In this document: positions 16,801-24,838 of the stretch, one piece after another
Position numbering within the stretch: the stretch's first letter is position 1
How the letters are laid out: each line of letters starts with the position of its first letter
Source: Pseudomonas lijiangensis
GTDB lineage: Bacteria; Pseudomonadota; Gammaproteobacteria; Pseudomonadales; Pseudomonadaceae
Assembly (NCBI RefSeq): GCF_018968705.1
Contig: NZ_CP076668.1
Coordinates: 1,550,001-1,614,000, forward strand
Reading direction: 5' to 3'
DNA length: 64,000 nt
Made by a program: the position numbers and the translations under genes
The notes under the pieces: model-generated
Seen by the model: the letters and a program-made list of their open reading frames with translations, nothing else
The model's database searches: none
What the model was told of the DNA's origin: nothing

Positions 16801-19031
16801 GCCAACTCGATAAAGACACTTTTGAAGCTCTGCTGGCCAATTGTGCCAACGAGCCGATTCAGTATCCGGGCGCCATTCAGCCTCATGGTGTGCTCTTCAC
16901 CCTGACCGAGCCGGACTTCGTAGTGCGGCAGGTCAGCGCCAACGTGCAGGAACTGCTCGGCAAGAACCCCGATCATGTGGTGGGACAGCCATTGGAGTTT
17001 GCCGTGGGCGACGGTTGGGCCAACGTGCTTAAAAGCGCCAGCACCCAGGAGTCGTTCAACGACATTGCGCAACTGATCGTTACCGTCAATGGCCGGGAGT
17101 TCGAGGCTCTGATGCATCGGCACCAGGGCGTTCTGTTGCTGGAGCTCGAAATCCAGGACAAGGAAGCACAAGTCGCCAGCAGTGAGCGGATTGCCAACCT
17201 TGGGCGCATGTTGCGTCAGTTGCAGACGGCCAAGACCTTGCAGGCGCTTTACGAAATCAGTGTCCGTGAAATCCAGCGACTGACCGGCTATGACCGTGTG
17301 CTGATCTACCGTTTCGAGGAAGAAGGGCACGGCCAGGTCATCGCCGAAGCATCGTCGCCTGGCATGGAGCTGTTCAGCGGCCTGTTCTTTCCTGCTTCGG
17401 ACATTCCCGAGCAGGCTCGCGAACTCTATCGTCGCAACTGGCTGCGCATCATTCCCGATGCCGACTACACGCCGGTTCCGCTGATTCCACAGCTGCGCCC
17501 TGATACCAGGCAGTCACTGGACCTGAGTTTTTCGACCTTGCGCAGCGTCTCGCCAATCCACTGCGAGTACATGAAGAACATGGGCGTGTTGTCTTCCATG
17601 AGTGTTTCTCTGCTCAAGGACGACAAACTCTGGGGCCTTATCAGTTGCGGGCACCGCACGCCGCTGTACGTTTCCCATGAACTGCGCGGTGCATGTCAGG
17701 CCATCGGTCAGGTCTTGTCCTTGCAGATCCGTGCGATGGAGGCTCTGGAAGTCAGTCGCCAGCGCGAGGCAAAGCTGCAGATGCTGCAAAGCCTGAATGA
17801 CTCCATGGTGTCGGCGTCGGAAAACGTCTTCGACGGCCTTGAGCAGCAACCGCAAATCCTTATGGATCTGGTGGGCGCCTCGGGTGTGGCGATCATCGAC
17901 GACAGGCAACTGCATACCTTTGGTCTGTGCCCCGAGCCTGATGAAATCAAGGCTCTGCATAAATGGCTGATGGCAACAGGGCAGCAGGTTTTCTCCAGCC
18001 ATCATCTGTCGAGCGTCTACCCGGCGGCCGAGGCTTATCAACAGCACGCCAGCGGTGTTCTGGCCATGAGCCTGCCAAAACCGGTCGACAACGGCGTGTT
18101 GTGGTTCCGTCCCGAGGTCAAGGAAAGCATTCAGTGGAGCGGCAACCCGGACAAGCCACTGGACACGGAAGGCTCCGGCGCGGGCCTGCGCCTGAGGCCG
18201 CGCACCTCGTTCGAGATCTGGAAAGTCGAGATGGCGGGCATTTCCAACAAATGGACCCACGGCGATATCTTCGCTGCCAACGACCTGCGCCGCTCGGCGC
18301 TGGAAGATGACCTGGCCCGTCAGGTACGCCGCGAGCAACAGGCCGTACGCGCCCGTGACGAACTGGTTGCCGTTGTGTCCCACGACCTGCGCAACCCCAT
18401 GACCGTCATCTCGATGCTCTGCGGCATGATGCAAAAAGCCTTCAGCTCCGATGGCCCGCACACCTCGCGCCGTATCTCTTCCGCCATCGACACCATGCAA
18501 CAGGCTGCCAGCCGCATGAACGTCCTGCTGGAAGACCTGCTCGACACCTCGAAAATCGAAGCCGGCCGCTACATCATTTCCCCGCAGCCGCTGGAAGTGA
18601 GCAACTTCTTCGAGGAAGCCTATTCATTGCTGGCACCGCTGGCCATGGATAAATCCATCGATCTCTTCTTTCATAGCGAACCGGATCTGAGGGTCAGCGC
18701 CGACCCGGAGCGCCTGTTCCAGGTACTGTCGAACCTGATCGGCAACGCCATCAAGTTCACGCCCAAGCTAGGCCGCATCGACATTACTGCTACCCCCAAT
18801 GGCAACGAAATCGTCTTTACCGTCCGCGACTCCGGCGAAGGTATTCAGCCAGAACAACTGCCGCATATCTTCGAGCGCTACTGGACCATCAAGGAAGGCA
18901 ACCCGACCGGCACCGGCCTGGGGCTCTACATCTCCCAAGGCATCATCAAGGCCCACGGCGGTGTACTGAGCGCAGACAGCCAGGTGGGGCAGGGTAGCGA
19001 GTTCAGGTTTACGGTGCCGGTGGCGGTGTAA
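16797..19031 (+). CDS. bphP: Bacteriophytochrome histidine kinase BphP
   Basis: A 744-residue red/far-red light sensor kinase. The N-terminal Cys16 (LLANCANEPIQYPG) is the usual biliverdin attachment site. PAS, GAF (PASDIP motif about residue 199) and PHY (PRTSF tongue motif about residue 468) domains follow, then HisKA (VVSHDLRNPMTVI, His about 528) and HATPase (NLIGNAIKFTP, GEGIQ, GTGLGLYIS). All key motifs are intact, so it should be a functional photoreceptor. No response-regulator gene follows. The start is ATG 16797; the open frame further upstream overlaps bphO and is not coding. Confidence 0.95.
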   Translation: MSQLDKDTFEALLANCANEPIQYPGAIQPHGVLFTLTEPDFVVRQVSANVQELLGKNPDHVVGQPLEFAVGDGWANVLKSASTQESFNDIAQLIVTVNGREFEALMHRHQGVLLLELEIQDKEAQVASSERIANLGRMLRQLQTAKTLQALYEISVREIQRLTGYDRVLIYRFEEEGHGQVIAEASSPGMELFSGLFFPASDIPEQARELYRRNWLRIIPDADYTPVPLIPQLRPDTRQSLDLSFSTLRSVSPIHCEYMKNMGVLSSMSVSLLKDDKLWGLISCGHRTPLYVSHELRGACQAIGQVLSLQIRAMEALEVSRQREAKLQMLQSLNDSMVSASENVFDGLEQQPQILMDLVGASGVAIIDDRQLHTFGLCPEPDEIKALHKWLMATGQQVFSSHHLSSVYPAAEAYQQHASGVLAMSLPKPVDNGVLWFRPEVKESIQWSGNPDKPLDTEGSGAGLRLRPRTSFEIWKVEMAGISNKWTHGDIFAANDLRRSALEDDLARQVRREQQAVRARDELVAVVSHDLRNPMTVISMLCGMMQKAFSSDGPHTSRRISSAIDTMQQAASRMNVLLEDLLDTSKIEAGRYIISPQPLEVSNFFEEAYSLLAPLAMDKSIDLFFHSEPDLRVSADPERLFQVLSNLIGNAIKFTPKLGRIDITATPNGNEIVFTVRDSGEGIQPEQLPHIFERYWTIKEGNPTGTGLGLYISQGIIKAHGGVLSADSQVGQGSEFRFTVPVAV

Positions 19032-19049
19032 GACATATGTGGGTATGTG

Positions 19050-19203
19050 TAATGCCGATCCGTTAAGGCTAATGATTACTTTGTGGGAGGCAGCTTGCTG
19101 GCGACTTTCTCTTACAGCCGCAGAATATCTGTCGGTTTCAGCCCTTTTTCGCCAGCAAGCTGCCTCCCACACGTTTTGTTTGTGCCTTAACTGATCAGCA
19201 TTA
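19050..19203. mobile_element. MITE-like element C (REPIN core, both terminal repeats intact)
   Basis: Left TAATGCCGATCCGTTAAGGC (19050-19069) and right GCCTTAACTGATCAGCATTA (19184-19203) are near-perfect inverted copies. The REPIN arms are TGTGGGAGGCAGCTTGCTGG and its inverse. No flanking duplication is visible, so this copy may be old or lost one flank. It lies just after bphP. Confidence 0.75.
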
Positions 19204-19310
19204 CCGAGCAGTAGCGAATTCATTGGCGAAGAGTAGTTACAGTAGTCCGCTACTCTGCAGTCCCAAGCCCCCGAATAGTCAGGGCACCCCACAGAATCAG
19301 GGAGAGATGG

Positions 19311-19829
19311 ATGTACCTCAATCAAAAGTCCAGCCGCTGTATCTTGCTGGCCGGTGCGTTGTTAATGAGCGGTTGTACTTCGTTTTTGCAGGGCAAGCAG
19401 TATGCCGTTCCCGGCCCCGATGAACCCTCTGCAACGGTTCGCCTCAAGGCTGGAAATGGTGCGAGACTGGATGCCATGACGTTCAGCGACAATGGATGTT
19501 ATGCGGGTTACACCGTCCTGCCTTCTGACGGCGATTACATCGAATCCCGGGTCGCCGTGAACAAGGAACTGATCCTGACTTATGGGCAGATCGCAGGAAG
19601 CAGCGTTTGTCAGATACCGTTCTCCTTCACTCCACAGAACGGCGCCACCTACACCTTGATTCAGGGTTCCTGGACCGAGCCCAAGGAAGGCATTCTTCCT
19701 ATCTTCAATCGCAACGAACATTTCTGTGGCGTAGGCGTCATCAAGAAAGTCGGTGATCAGGAGAGCATCGAACCCATTCAACAACTGAAAATCAAGACCG
19801 GGTTTGCATGTCTGAGGTTTGTTAAATAG
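19311..19829 (+). CDS. Putative lipoprotein of unknown function
   Basis: A 172-residue protein with a lipoprotein signal peptide; the lipobox LMSGC puts the acylated Cys at residue 22. The mature part is polar with four or five further cysteines and no domain that I recognise. GGGAGAGATGG precedes the ATG. It stands alone, tail-to-tail with the LysR gene. Confidence 0.65.
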   Translation: MYLNQKSSRCILLAGALLMSGCTSFLQGKQYAVPGPDEPSATVRLKAGNGARLDAMTFSDNGCYAGYTVLPSDGDYIESRVAVNKELILTYGQIAGSSVCQIPFSFTPQNGATYTLIQGSWTEPKEGILPIFNRNEHFCGVGVIKKVGDQESIEPIQQLKIKTGFACLRFVK

Positions 19830-19881
19830 ATCCTTCATTCAAGGCTCCGCCACAGGCCCTTGTCCTCCGAGCGTAACCCCG

Positions 19882-20811
19882 TCATGGCGTATGAGACGGC
19901 TTTTGGCGTTCGTGGAATGCGGGACTCTTCGCAAACACATCCGCAATAAAATCCATGAAGACGATGGCCCGTTTGGGCAGCAGCCGATTTGCCAGATAGA
20001 CGACTTGAATCGGCACAGGGGGCGCAACGTAATCAGTCAGCAACAGTTGAAGGTTGCCACTTATCAGCCCTTCCTCATAAAGCCATTCAGGTCCCTGCGC
20101 GATACCCAATCCGGCATTGACGTACTCGCGTATCGCCTCGGGCGAGTTGACACGTAGTCGGCCGGAAACCGGAACATCGATGCCCTTGAAGCGCCAGTTA
20201 GTACCCGTTGATAGCAGTGTATAGATCAAGCAGTCGTGTGCTTTCAGTTCAGCGGGTGAGGTTGGGGACCCGCGTTTGGCCAGATATTCACGACTGGCAA
20301 CGCACACACGCTCGAACCAGGCCAGTGGGCGGGCTCGCATGGCACTGTCTTCCAGGTGCCCAATGCGGATCGCGAGTTCAGCCCCTTCGTCGACCAGGTT
20401 AACGTAGCGATCGTTGATCTGCAGATCGAGCGACACTTGCGGATAGCGTTCCAGGAAGGCAGCAACATGCGGCACGATGAAGGTGTGAGCCAATGCGGTC
20501 GGGCAGGCAACGCGCAATAACCCGGACGGAGCGACGTTCCCTTTCAGTGACGATTCGGACTGTTCCACTGAGTCGAGAATGCGCCGGGCGTCTGCGTAAT
20601 AGCGTTCTCCCTCAGGCGTCAGTACCAGCTTGCGTGTGGATCGATGAAGAAGCCTGGTTTGCAAATGGTCTTCAAGTGCCGCCACATAACGACTGACGTT
20701 AGGCTGTCCCAGCCCTAAATCGCGGCCTGCCGCTGAAAAGCTGCCTGTCTCGACAGTTCGTACAAAACAGGTCATTAGCAGCAATCGATCCATCACGTGT
20801 CTCTCATTCAT
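19882..20811 (-). CDS. LysR-family transcriptional regulator
   Basis: A 309-residue LysR regulator. The helix-turn-helix is FVRTVETGSFSAAGRDLGLGQPNVSRYVAALE, followed by the usual DRSTRKLVLTPEGE-type linker. The first ATG is at 20811; an alternative Met six codons later (20793) is equally plausible. It is divergent from a short-chain dehydrogenase gene with a 120-base gap, so the dehydrogenase is its probable target. Confidence 0.88.
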   Translation of the reverse strand: MNERHVMDRLLLMTCFVRTVETGSFSAAGRDLGLGQPNVSRYVAALEDHLQTRLLHRSTRKLVLTPEGERYYADARRILDSVEQSESSLKGNVAPSGLLRVACPTALAHTFIVPHVAAFLERYPQVSLDLQINDRYVNLVDEGAELAIRIGHLEDSAMRARPLAWFERVCVASREYLAKRGSPTSPAELKAHDCLIYTLLSTGTNWRFKGIDVPVSGRLRVNSPEAIREYVNAGLGIAQGPEWLYEEGLISGNLQLLLTDYVAPPVPIQVVYLANRLLPKRAIVFMDFIADVFAKSPAFHERQKPSHTP

Positions 20812-20931
20812 GCAGTTCAGGCATGATATCTATTCTGATTTCTCATCTTATCAATGCATGAGCATGAATACATAGTTCCTCTCCTGAGGTCAGCCGCTCG
20901 GCTGGCCGTGCAAACCGAGAGGCACTCTTAT

Positions 20932-21678
20932 ATGTCCCGTTTACAAGGCAAGCGCACCCTAATCACTGGCGGAACCAGCGGCATCGGCCTGGAAACTGCC
21001 AGGCAATTCCTCGCTGAAGGCGCGCGCGTGATCGTTACAGGTGTCAATCCGGAGTCCATTGCGAACGCCCGGGCAGTTCTGGGAAGTGAAGTCCTGGTGC
21101 TGCGTGCCGACTCGGCCAGCATCGCAGCGCAGAAGGAACTGGCGCAGGCTGTTGAGGCTCATTACGGGCAACTGGATGTTGCCTTCCTCAATGCTGGCGT
21201 ATCAGTGTGGATGCCAATCGAAGACTGGACGGAAGAAATGTTTGATCGCTCCTTCGACATCAACGTCAAAGGCCCGTACTTCCTTTTGCAAGCACTGCTG
21301 CCGGTCTTCGCTAACCCGGCATCCGTTGTTCTCAACACCTCTGTCAGCGCGCACCTCGGCGATGCGCGTTCATCCGTTTATGCGGCGACCAAGGCCGCGT
21401 TCCTGAACATGTCGAAAACGCTCTCCAGTGAACTCCTCCCGCGTGGTGTTCGCGTAAACGCGGTCAGTCCTGGGCCGGTCGATACGCCGCTGTATGACAA
21501 GCTCGGTATTCCCGATGCCTATCGGGAGCAGGTCAACAAGGATATCGCTGCGACCATTCCATTCGGCCGCTTTGGCACGCCTGAAGAAGTGGCCAAGGCT
21601 GTGTTGTACCTGGCCTCGGACGAGTCCCGATGGACGGTGGGTACGGAAATCATCGTCGACGGCGGCCGCTCGCTTTAA
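20932..21678 (+). CDS. Short-chain dehydrogenase/reductase (SDR)
   Basis: A 248-residue classical SDR starting MSRLQGKRTLITGG, with GAGAGG 10 bases upstream. Seen: the cofactor motif TGGTSGIG, NAG (FLNAGVSVW), catalytic Ser and YxxxK (SSVYAATKAAF), and the C-terminal SPGPVDTPLY. The in-frame extension upstream to 20854 lacks family similarity. The substrate is not predictable; the divergent LysR gene probably controls it. Confidence 0.88.
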   Translation: MSRLQGKRTLITGGTSGIGLETARQFLAEGARVIVTGVNPESIANARAVLGSEVLVLRADSASIAAQKELAQAVEAHYGQLDVAFLNAGVSVWMPIEDWTEEMFDRSFDINVKGPYFLLQALLPVFANPASVVLNTSVSAHLGDARSSVYAATKAAFLNMSKTLSSELLPRGVRVNAVSPGPVDTPLYDKLGIPDAYREQVNKDIAATIPFGRFGTPEEVAKAVLYLASDESRWTVGTEIIVDGGRSL

Positions 21679-21861
21679 CGGGCTGGCACGAACGTAGCGT
21701 TTATACGGCCCGTTCCCTGTCTGGCGGCGGGCTTTGTTGATTCAAGGGTAGGTTCCAGTCACAGTTCACACTCGTCAGCCACGGGCTGCAGTTGCCGAGG
21801 ATTATGCAGCCCGGTTCCGCAAGCATCTGCAGGAAGCAAAAGCGGTCTTGGTTAGCGCTCA

Positions 21862-21905
21862 ATAAGCCAAGGCCGAACTGGATCGTTCGCTGGCGTATGC
21901 TGTAG
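21862..21905 (+). pseudogene. Decayed 3' fragment of a DUF3077-like gene
   Basis: GCCAAGGCCGAACTGGATCG followed by TTCGCTGGCGTATGC closely matches the 3' part of the intact small gene about 600 bases downstream (MAKAELERSLAH). An in-frame stop precedes the fragment, so it is a relic of a duplicated or replaced copy. Confidence 0.45.
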
Positions 21906-21992
21906 GAGCGAATTTATTCGCGAGAGGCCTGTACATCCGATAGATATTTATCGTTTGAAATGCTGTCTTCGCGAATGAATTCGCTCCTACAC
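21902..21992. repeat. REPIN (GTAGGAGCGAATTTATTCGCGA type)
   Basis: GTAGGAGCGAATTTATTCGCGA and its inverse CGCGAATGAATTCGCTCCTAC form the two arms around a spacer of about 45 bases. The REP class differs from that in the MITE-like elements. Confidence 0.75.
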
Positions 21993-22201
21993 GGCTTATG
22001 TATATTCGTTACTTCAGCTAACGAAAATCCCGCCTGTGCAGGACCTTTCCGGCAGGCTTTGCCCTTTCTTCTGTGTGAACTTTCCTAGAAAATCTCAAGC
22101 CCTTGCGCCTGTGAAATCCGGACACTAGGCTGCGTCGGTCGCTGAAAATCAGCGATCGGGTTTAGCAGCCTGAATCAGTTTTTCCGGTGCAAGTTCCGCT
22201 C

Positions 22202-22281
22202 TGGCGGCTTTGCGTGGGGCACTTTCGAGTGCGCCGGAATTGGGAAAACTGCCGGTCTGCTAACCCGCGTCAAAGCTGCCA
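22202..22281 (+). ncRNA. C4-type antisense RNA, copy 1 (upstream of DUF3077-like gene)
   Basis: An 80-base structured unit. The closing stem is TGGCGGCTTTG / CAAAGCTGCCA and the inner UUCG hairpin GCACT-TTCG-AGTGC. It has two antisense blocks: b' GGGAAAACTG (22242-22251), complementary to AGTTTTCCC over the downstream ribosome-binding site (22323-22331), and a' CTGCTAACCC (22257-22266), complementary to GTTTAGCAG blocks at 22158-22168 and 22291-22300. Size and layout match the C4 RNA of phages P1/P7, which blocks antirepressor translation. A conserved hairpin CGCTG-AAAAT-CAGCG lies upstream. Confidence 0.75.
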
Positions 22282-22332
22282 CCCTTGTTCGTTTAGCAGC
22301 AAACATCCGGTGGCTTTATCGGAGTTTTCCCA

Positions 22333-22551
22333 ATGATCGATTCAACACCGTCACCACCCTTCCCATCACTGGAAGAGTCCCTGTTGCATGTCAGCGACCT
22401 GCTACGCTGCGCTGCCGCAACAGCCTATGAAACCGGCGATACCCTCAACGGCCCCAAACGTGATCTGGCCTTTTCGGTCGTGCATCTGATAGGCATGGCC
22501 AAGGCCGAACTGGAGCGTTCGCTGGCGCATGTCGAGGTGCGTAGAGCCTGA
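22333..22551 (+). CDS. Small DUF3077/DUF6124-like protein
   Basis: A 72-residue helical protein (HVSDLLRCAAATAYETGD, DLAFSVVHLIGMAKAELERSL) resembling a small Pseudomonas family of unknown function (named from memory). Its ribosome-binding site GGAG (22321-22324) lies inside a block complementary to the upstream C4-type RNA, so translation is probably repressed by that RNA or by leader folding. It is not phage-like in sequence, which makes its C4 control notable. Confidence 0.65.
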   Translation: MIDSTPSPPFPSLEESLLHVSDLLRCAAATAYETGDTLNGPKRDLAFSVVHLIGMAKAELERSLAHVEVRRA

Positions 22552-22629
22552 TTGTGGGAGCCAACTGTCTTTCATCACTCCCCGATGAACGGGCATTTTC
22601 ATGAGGTCATCGCGGATAGATTCCGCGAT

Positions 22630-22646
22630 GGCGGGCAACGCCCGCC
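22630..22646 (-). terminator. Hairpin downstream of the IS110 transposase
   Basis: GGCGGGC-AAC-GCCCGCC sits 7 bases beyond the transposase stop. A second small hairpin TCGCGGA-TAGAT-TCCGCGA lies next to it. Confidence 0.5.
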
Positions 22647-22652
22647 CCCCAT

Positions 22653-23582
22653 TCAAACCACCTGATCACGCCATGGTGTTCCGTCGCGCGCCATGGCGTT
22701 CAGGCGAATCAGCAACACCCGCATGCAGGCCACCAGGGCCACTTTCGCGCACTTGCCTTTGGCACGCAGCCTCGCATAACGCTCCTTGAAATCGGAGTTG
22801 TAGCGCACCATCCCCAGCGCACACATGTAGGCCGCACGGCGTAGTTTCGACCGCCCACCGTAGATCTGCCGCTTCCCGGTCTTGGTACCGCTGTCGTTGT
22901 TGTACGGTGCCACGCCGGCCAACGCTGCGATTTGTCCACGACTCAGGTCGCCCAGCTCGGGCAGGTAGCAGAAGAGGCTGGCGATTGTCACAGCGCCCAC
23001 GCCCTTTACAGCCTCTAGCCGTTGCAGCAGTTCTGAGTCGACCCGGCGGGTTTGTGCAGCGACAAGCTGATCCACCGACTTGATCTGCACTTTAAGGCTG
23101 GCCTCCAACGCGAGGTAGATTTCCACCACGCAGGGCAGTACGGCCTGTTTGATACGGCGCCGGTTGTCATCGCGTTGTTGAAGCAGGTTGCTACGCACGT
23201 TGACCAGTTCAAGCAGGACTTCGCGTTCCTCGTCAGGCTTGGCGAAACCCTTTTCCTCCAGGCTGGAGGCGAACATGGCCAGCATTTGCGCGTCGATCGG
23301 GTCCGTCTTGGCGCGCTTGCCCATGGCCAGCGCGAACTGGCGTGAGCGGACAGGGTTGATACGCTGGACCTTGAACCCGGCATTAGCCAGCAGCTTTACC
23401 GACAGTCTCTCGTAACCCCCGGTGGCCTCAACAAGAACACGTTCAACCTGATGGGCGCTGAGGTACTCAGCGATGCTGGCGAGACCTTCTTCGGTGTTAG
23501 GCACGCAGAGATCATCTGCTTTGGGAAACAGTGCAACCTGCAGCGTGGCCTTGGAAACATCAATTCCGGCATAGGCGGACAT
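22653..23582 (-). CDS. IS110-family transposase
   Basis: A 309-residue transposase of full family length with no frameshift. The N-terminal DEDD (RuvC-like) domain shows GIDVSK, VLVEATGGYE and RAKTDPIDAQMLA. The C-terminal Tnp_20 domain has VKGVGAVTIASLFCYLPELG, IAALAGVAP and GGRSKLRRAAYMCA with the candidate catalytic Ser. IS110 enzymes recombine through an element-encoded bridge RNA rather than terminal inverted repeats. The long non-coding stretch upstream of the gene fits the IS110 subgroup. The element looks potentially active. Confidence 0.93.
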   Translation of the reverse strand: MSAYAGIDVSKATLQVALFPKADDLCVPNTEEGLASIAEYLSAHQVERVLVEATGGYERLSVKLLANAGFKVQRINPVRSRQFALAMGKRAKTDPIDAQMLAMFASSLEEKGFAKPDEEREVLLELVNVRSNLLQQRDDNRRRIKQAVLPCVVEIYLALEASLKVQIKSVDQLVAAQTRRVDSELLQRLEAVKGVGAVTIASLFCYLPELGDLSRGQIAALAGVAPYNNDSGTKTGKRQIYGGRSKLRRAAYMCALGMVRYNSDFKERYARLRAKGKCAKVALVACMRVLLIRLNAMARDGTPWRDQVV

Positions 23583-23609
23583 GAGTAAAACCTCTAGGAT
23601 AAAGAGTGA

Positions 23610-23760
23610 GAGGCGCTTTGGCCTGGCTCACGCTTGTTGTTCGAGGTCGGACTCAGTCAACTGTTCGAGCTTTGAGCCAAAGCGGGAAGAGTGGATGGCA
23701 GCTTGGCTCCCACACGTGCTCTGGGCACCGCGAATGGTCAGCTTGCCATCCACCCCTCTC
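23610..23760 (-). ncRNA. Candidate bridge RNA of the IS110 element
   Basis: The 5' non-coding end of the element folds into two large stem-loops. One has stem CGCTTTGGC (23614-23622) / GCCAAAGCG (23677-23685) with a loop of about 54 bases. The other has stem GTGGATGGCA (23692-23701) / TGCCATCCAC (23745-23754), with an inner GTGC-TCTGG-GCAC hairpin. Two internal loops are what is known for bridge RNAs (target-binding and donor-binding loops). Limits are approximate and transcription is assumed to be on the transposase strand. Confidence 0.5.
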
Positions 23761-23848
23761 ACCCCAGACATTACCCTGATCAAAGACACAAGCGAATCGG
23801 GCGGCGCTCCGCTTATTCGCGAATGAATTCGCCCACAGCGAAAAATGA

Positions 23849-24634
23849 TCAGTGCTTCAACGGCTTGAGCCCGCTGTCTTCGATTGCTCCGTCGGCCTGG
23901 CGAGAGGCCAGGTAGTCCAGCAGGGCCTGTGCTTGTGCCTGGTGCGAGCTCTTGCTGACGACGGCGCCGGAGTACATTGTCATCTTCTGTGCGTCGGCCG
24001 GAATCAGGCCAACGATATCGATGCCGCTGACCGGCTTGAGTTCGCTCAGTTGCTGGAAGCCGAGCTGGGCTTCGCCACGTGCGACGACGGCGCCGACCGG
24101 CTCGGCCGGGATCATGCGTGCCTTGGCAGTGAATGCGCTACCCAGGTTCATGCTCGGGAACAGGGTGGTGGACAGATAAACACCGCTGGCGCTGTCGGAG
24201 TACGCGACCGATTTGCTGTCCAGCAGGCTCTGGCGGAAGCTTTTCATGTTGCTGATATCGGGCTTGGCTTCGCCCTTGCGCACCGCCATGGCGATGTAGG
24301 ATTCACCCAGGTCGACCCGGCTGGCTTTGCTCGCCTGACCGTTGGCCACCAGTTTGTCCAGCGCCGAACCTACCATCAGCACCACATCAGCCTGTTCGCC
24401 ACGCGCCAGACGGTTGGGAACTGCCTGGGGCGTTTCGCCCATGGAGGGGGAAGCCTGGATATTCAGTTTGATGTTGTGGCTTTTCTCGTAGGCCGGAGCG
24501 ACTTCGCGGATAGCCCCCATGATGCCGCCTGAGCTGAGTACGGTCAGCGTCTCGGGCTGTTGGGTTGCTGCATCTGCTGCCGAAGCCGTGAACGTGGCAA
24601 TTAGCAGGGCGGTGCATGACAGTGCTCTGAGCAT
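23849..24634 (-). CDS. Periplasmic substrate-binding protein, ModA-like
   Basis: A 261-residue exported protein with a signal peptide (MLRALSCTALLIATFTASAADA). The fold is that of molybdate/type-2 binding proteins: TVLSSGGIMGAIREVAPAYEK, GEQADVVLMVGSALDKL, and a late GAVVARGEAQLGFQQLSEL. GGAGG stands 8 bases before the ATG. No permease or ATPase genes are adjacent, so it is an orphan whose ligand is uncertain; these Pseudomonas ModA-like orphans are often simply annotated as substrate-binding domain proteins. Confidence 0.8.
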   Translation of the reverse strand: MLRALSCTALLIATFTASAADAATQQPETLTVLSSGGIMGAIREVAPAYEKSHNIKLNIQASPSMGETPQAVPNRLARGEQADVVLMVGSALDKLVANGQASKASRVDLGESYIAMAVRKGEAKPDISNMKSFRQSLLDSKSVAYSDSASGVYLSTTLFPSMNLGSAFTAKARMIPAEPVGAVVARGEAQLGFQQLSELKPVSGIDIVGLIPADAQKMTMYSGAVVSKSSHQAQAQALLDYLASRQADGAIEDSGLKPLKH

Positions 24635-24838
24635 GGTGTGAACCTCCGTTGAGAAAGCGCTGATCTTACAGAGGCATGGCTGGCTTAAGGTCTTGATCCC
24701 AATGAAGAATTGTTCACTTCAACAAAAATGGAGGCGGCAGATGGGGCTCTATCGCACGGCATACGGTCCTCTCCCGGATATGCAGCGATAAGGTTTTGCA
24801 TATAACCGGTTTCGACAATCAGCCGCAGCCCTTGAACA

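Larger units (their letters stand above)
22563..23820 (-). mobile_element. IS110-family insertion sequence (approximate limits)
   Basis: The transposase gene, about 90 bases of 3' non-coding DNA and about 240 bases of structured 5' non-coding DNA. The family has no terminal inverted repeats, so the borders are estimates. REP-like half sequences (TGTGGGAGCCAAC at 22554 and CGCGAATGAATTCGCCCACA near 23818) lie just outside both proposed ends. Confidence 0.6.

Noticed and set aside
19050..19203. Target-site duplication around element C
   Set aside because: The bases on either side of the terminal repeats do not match, so no duplication is claimed for this copy.
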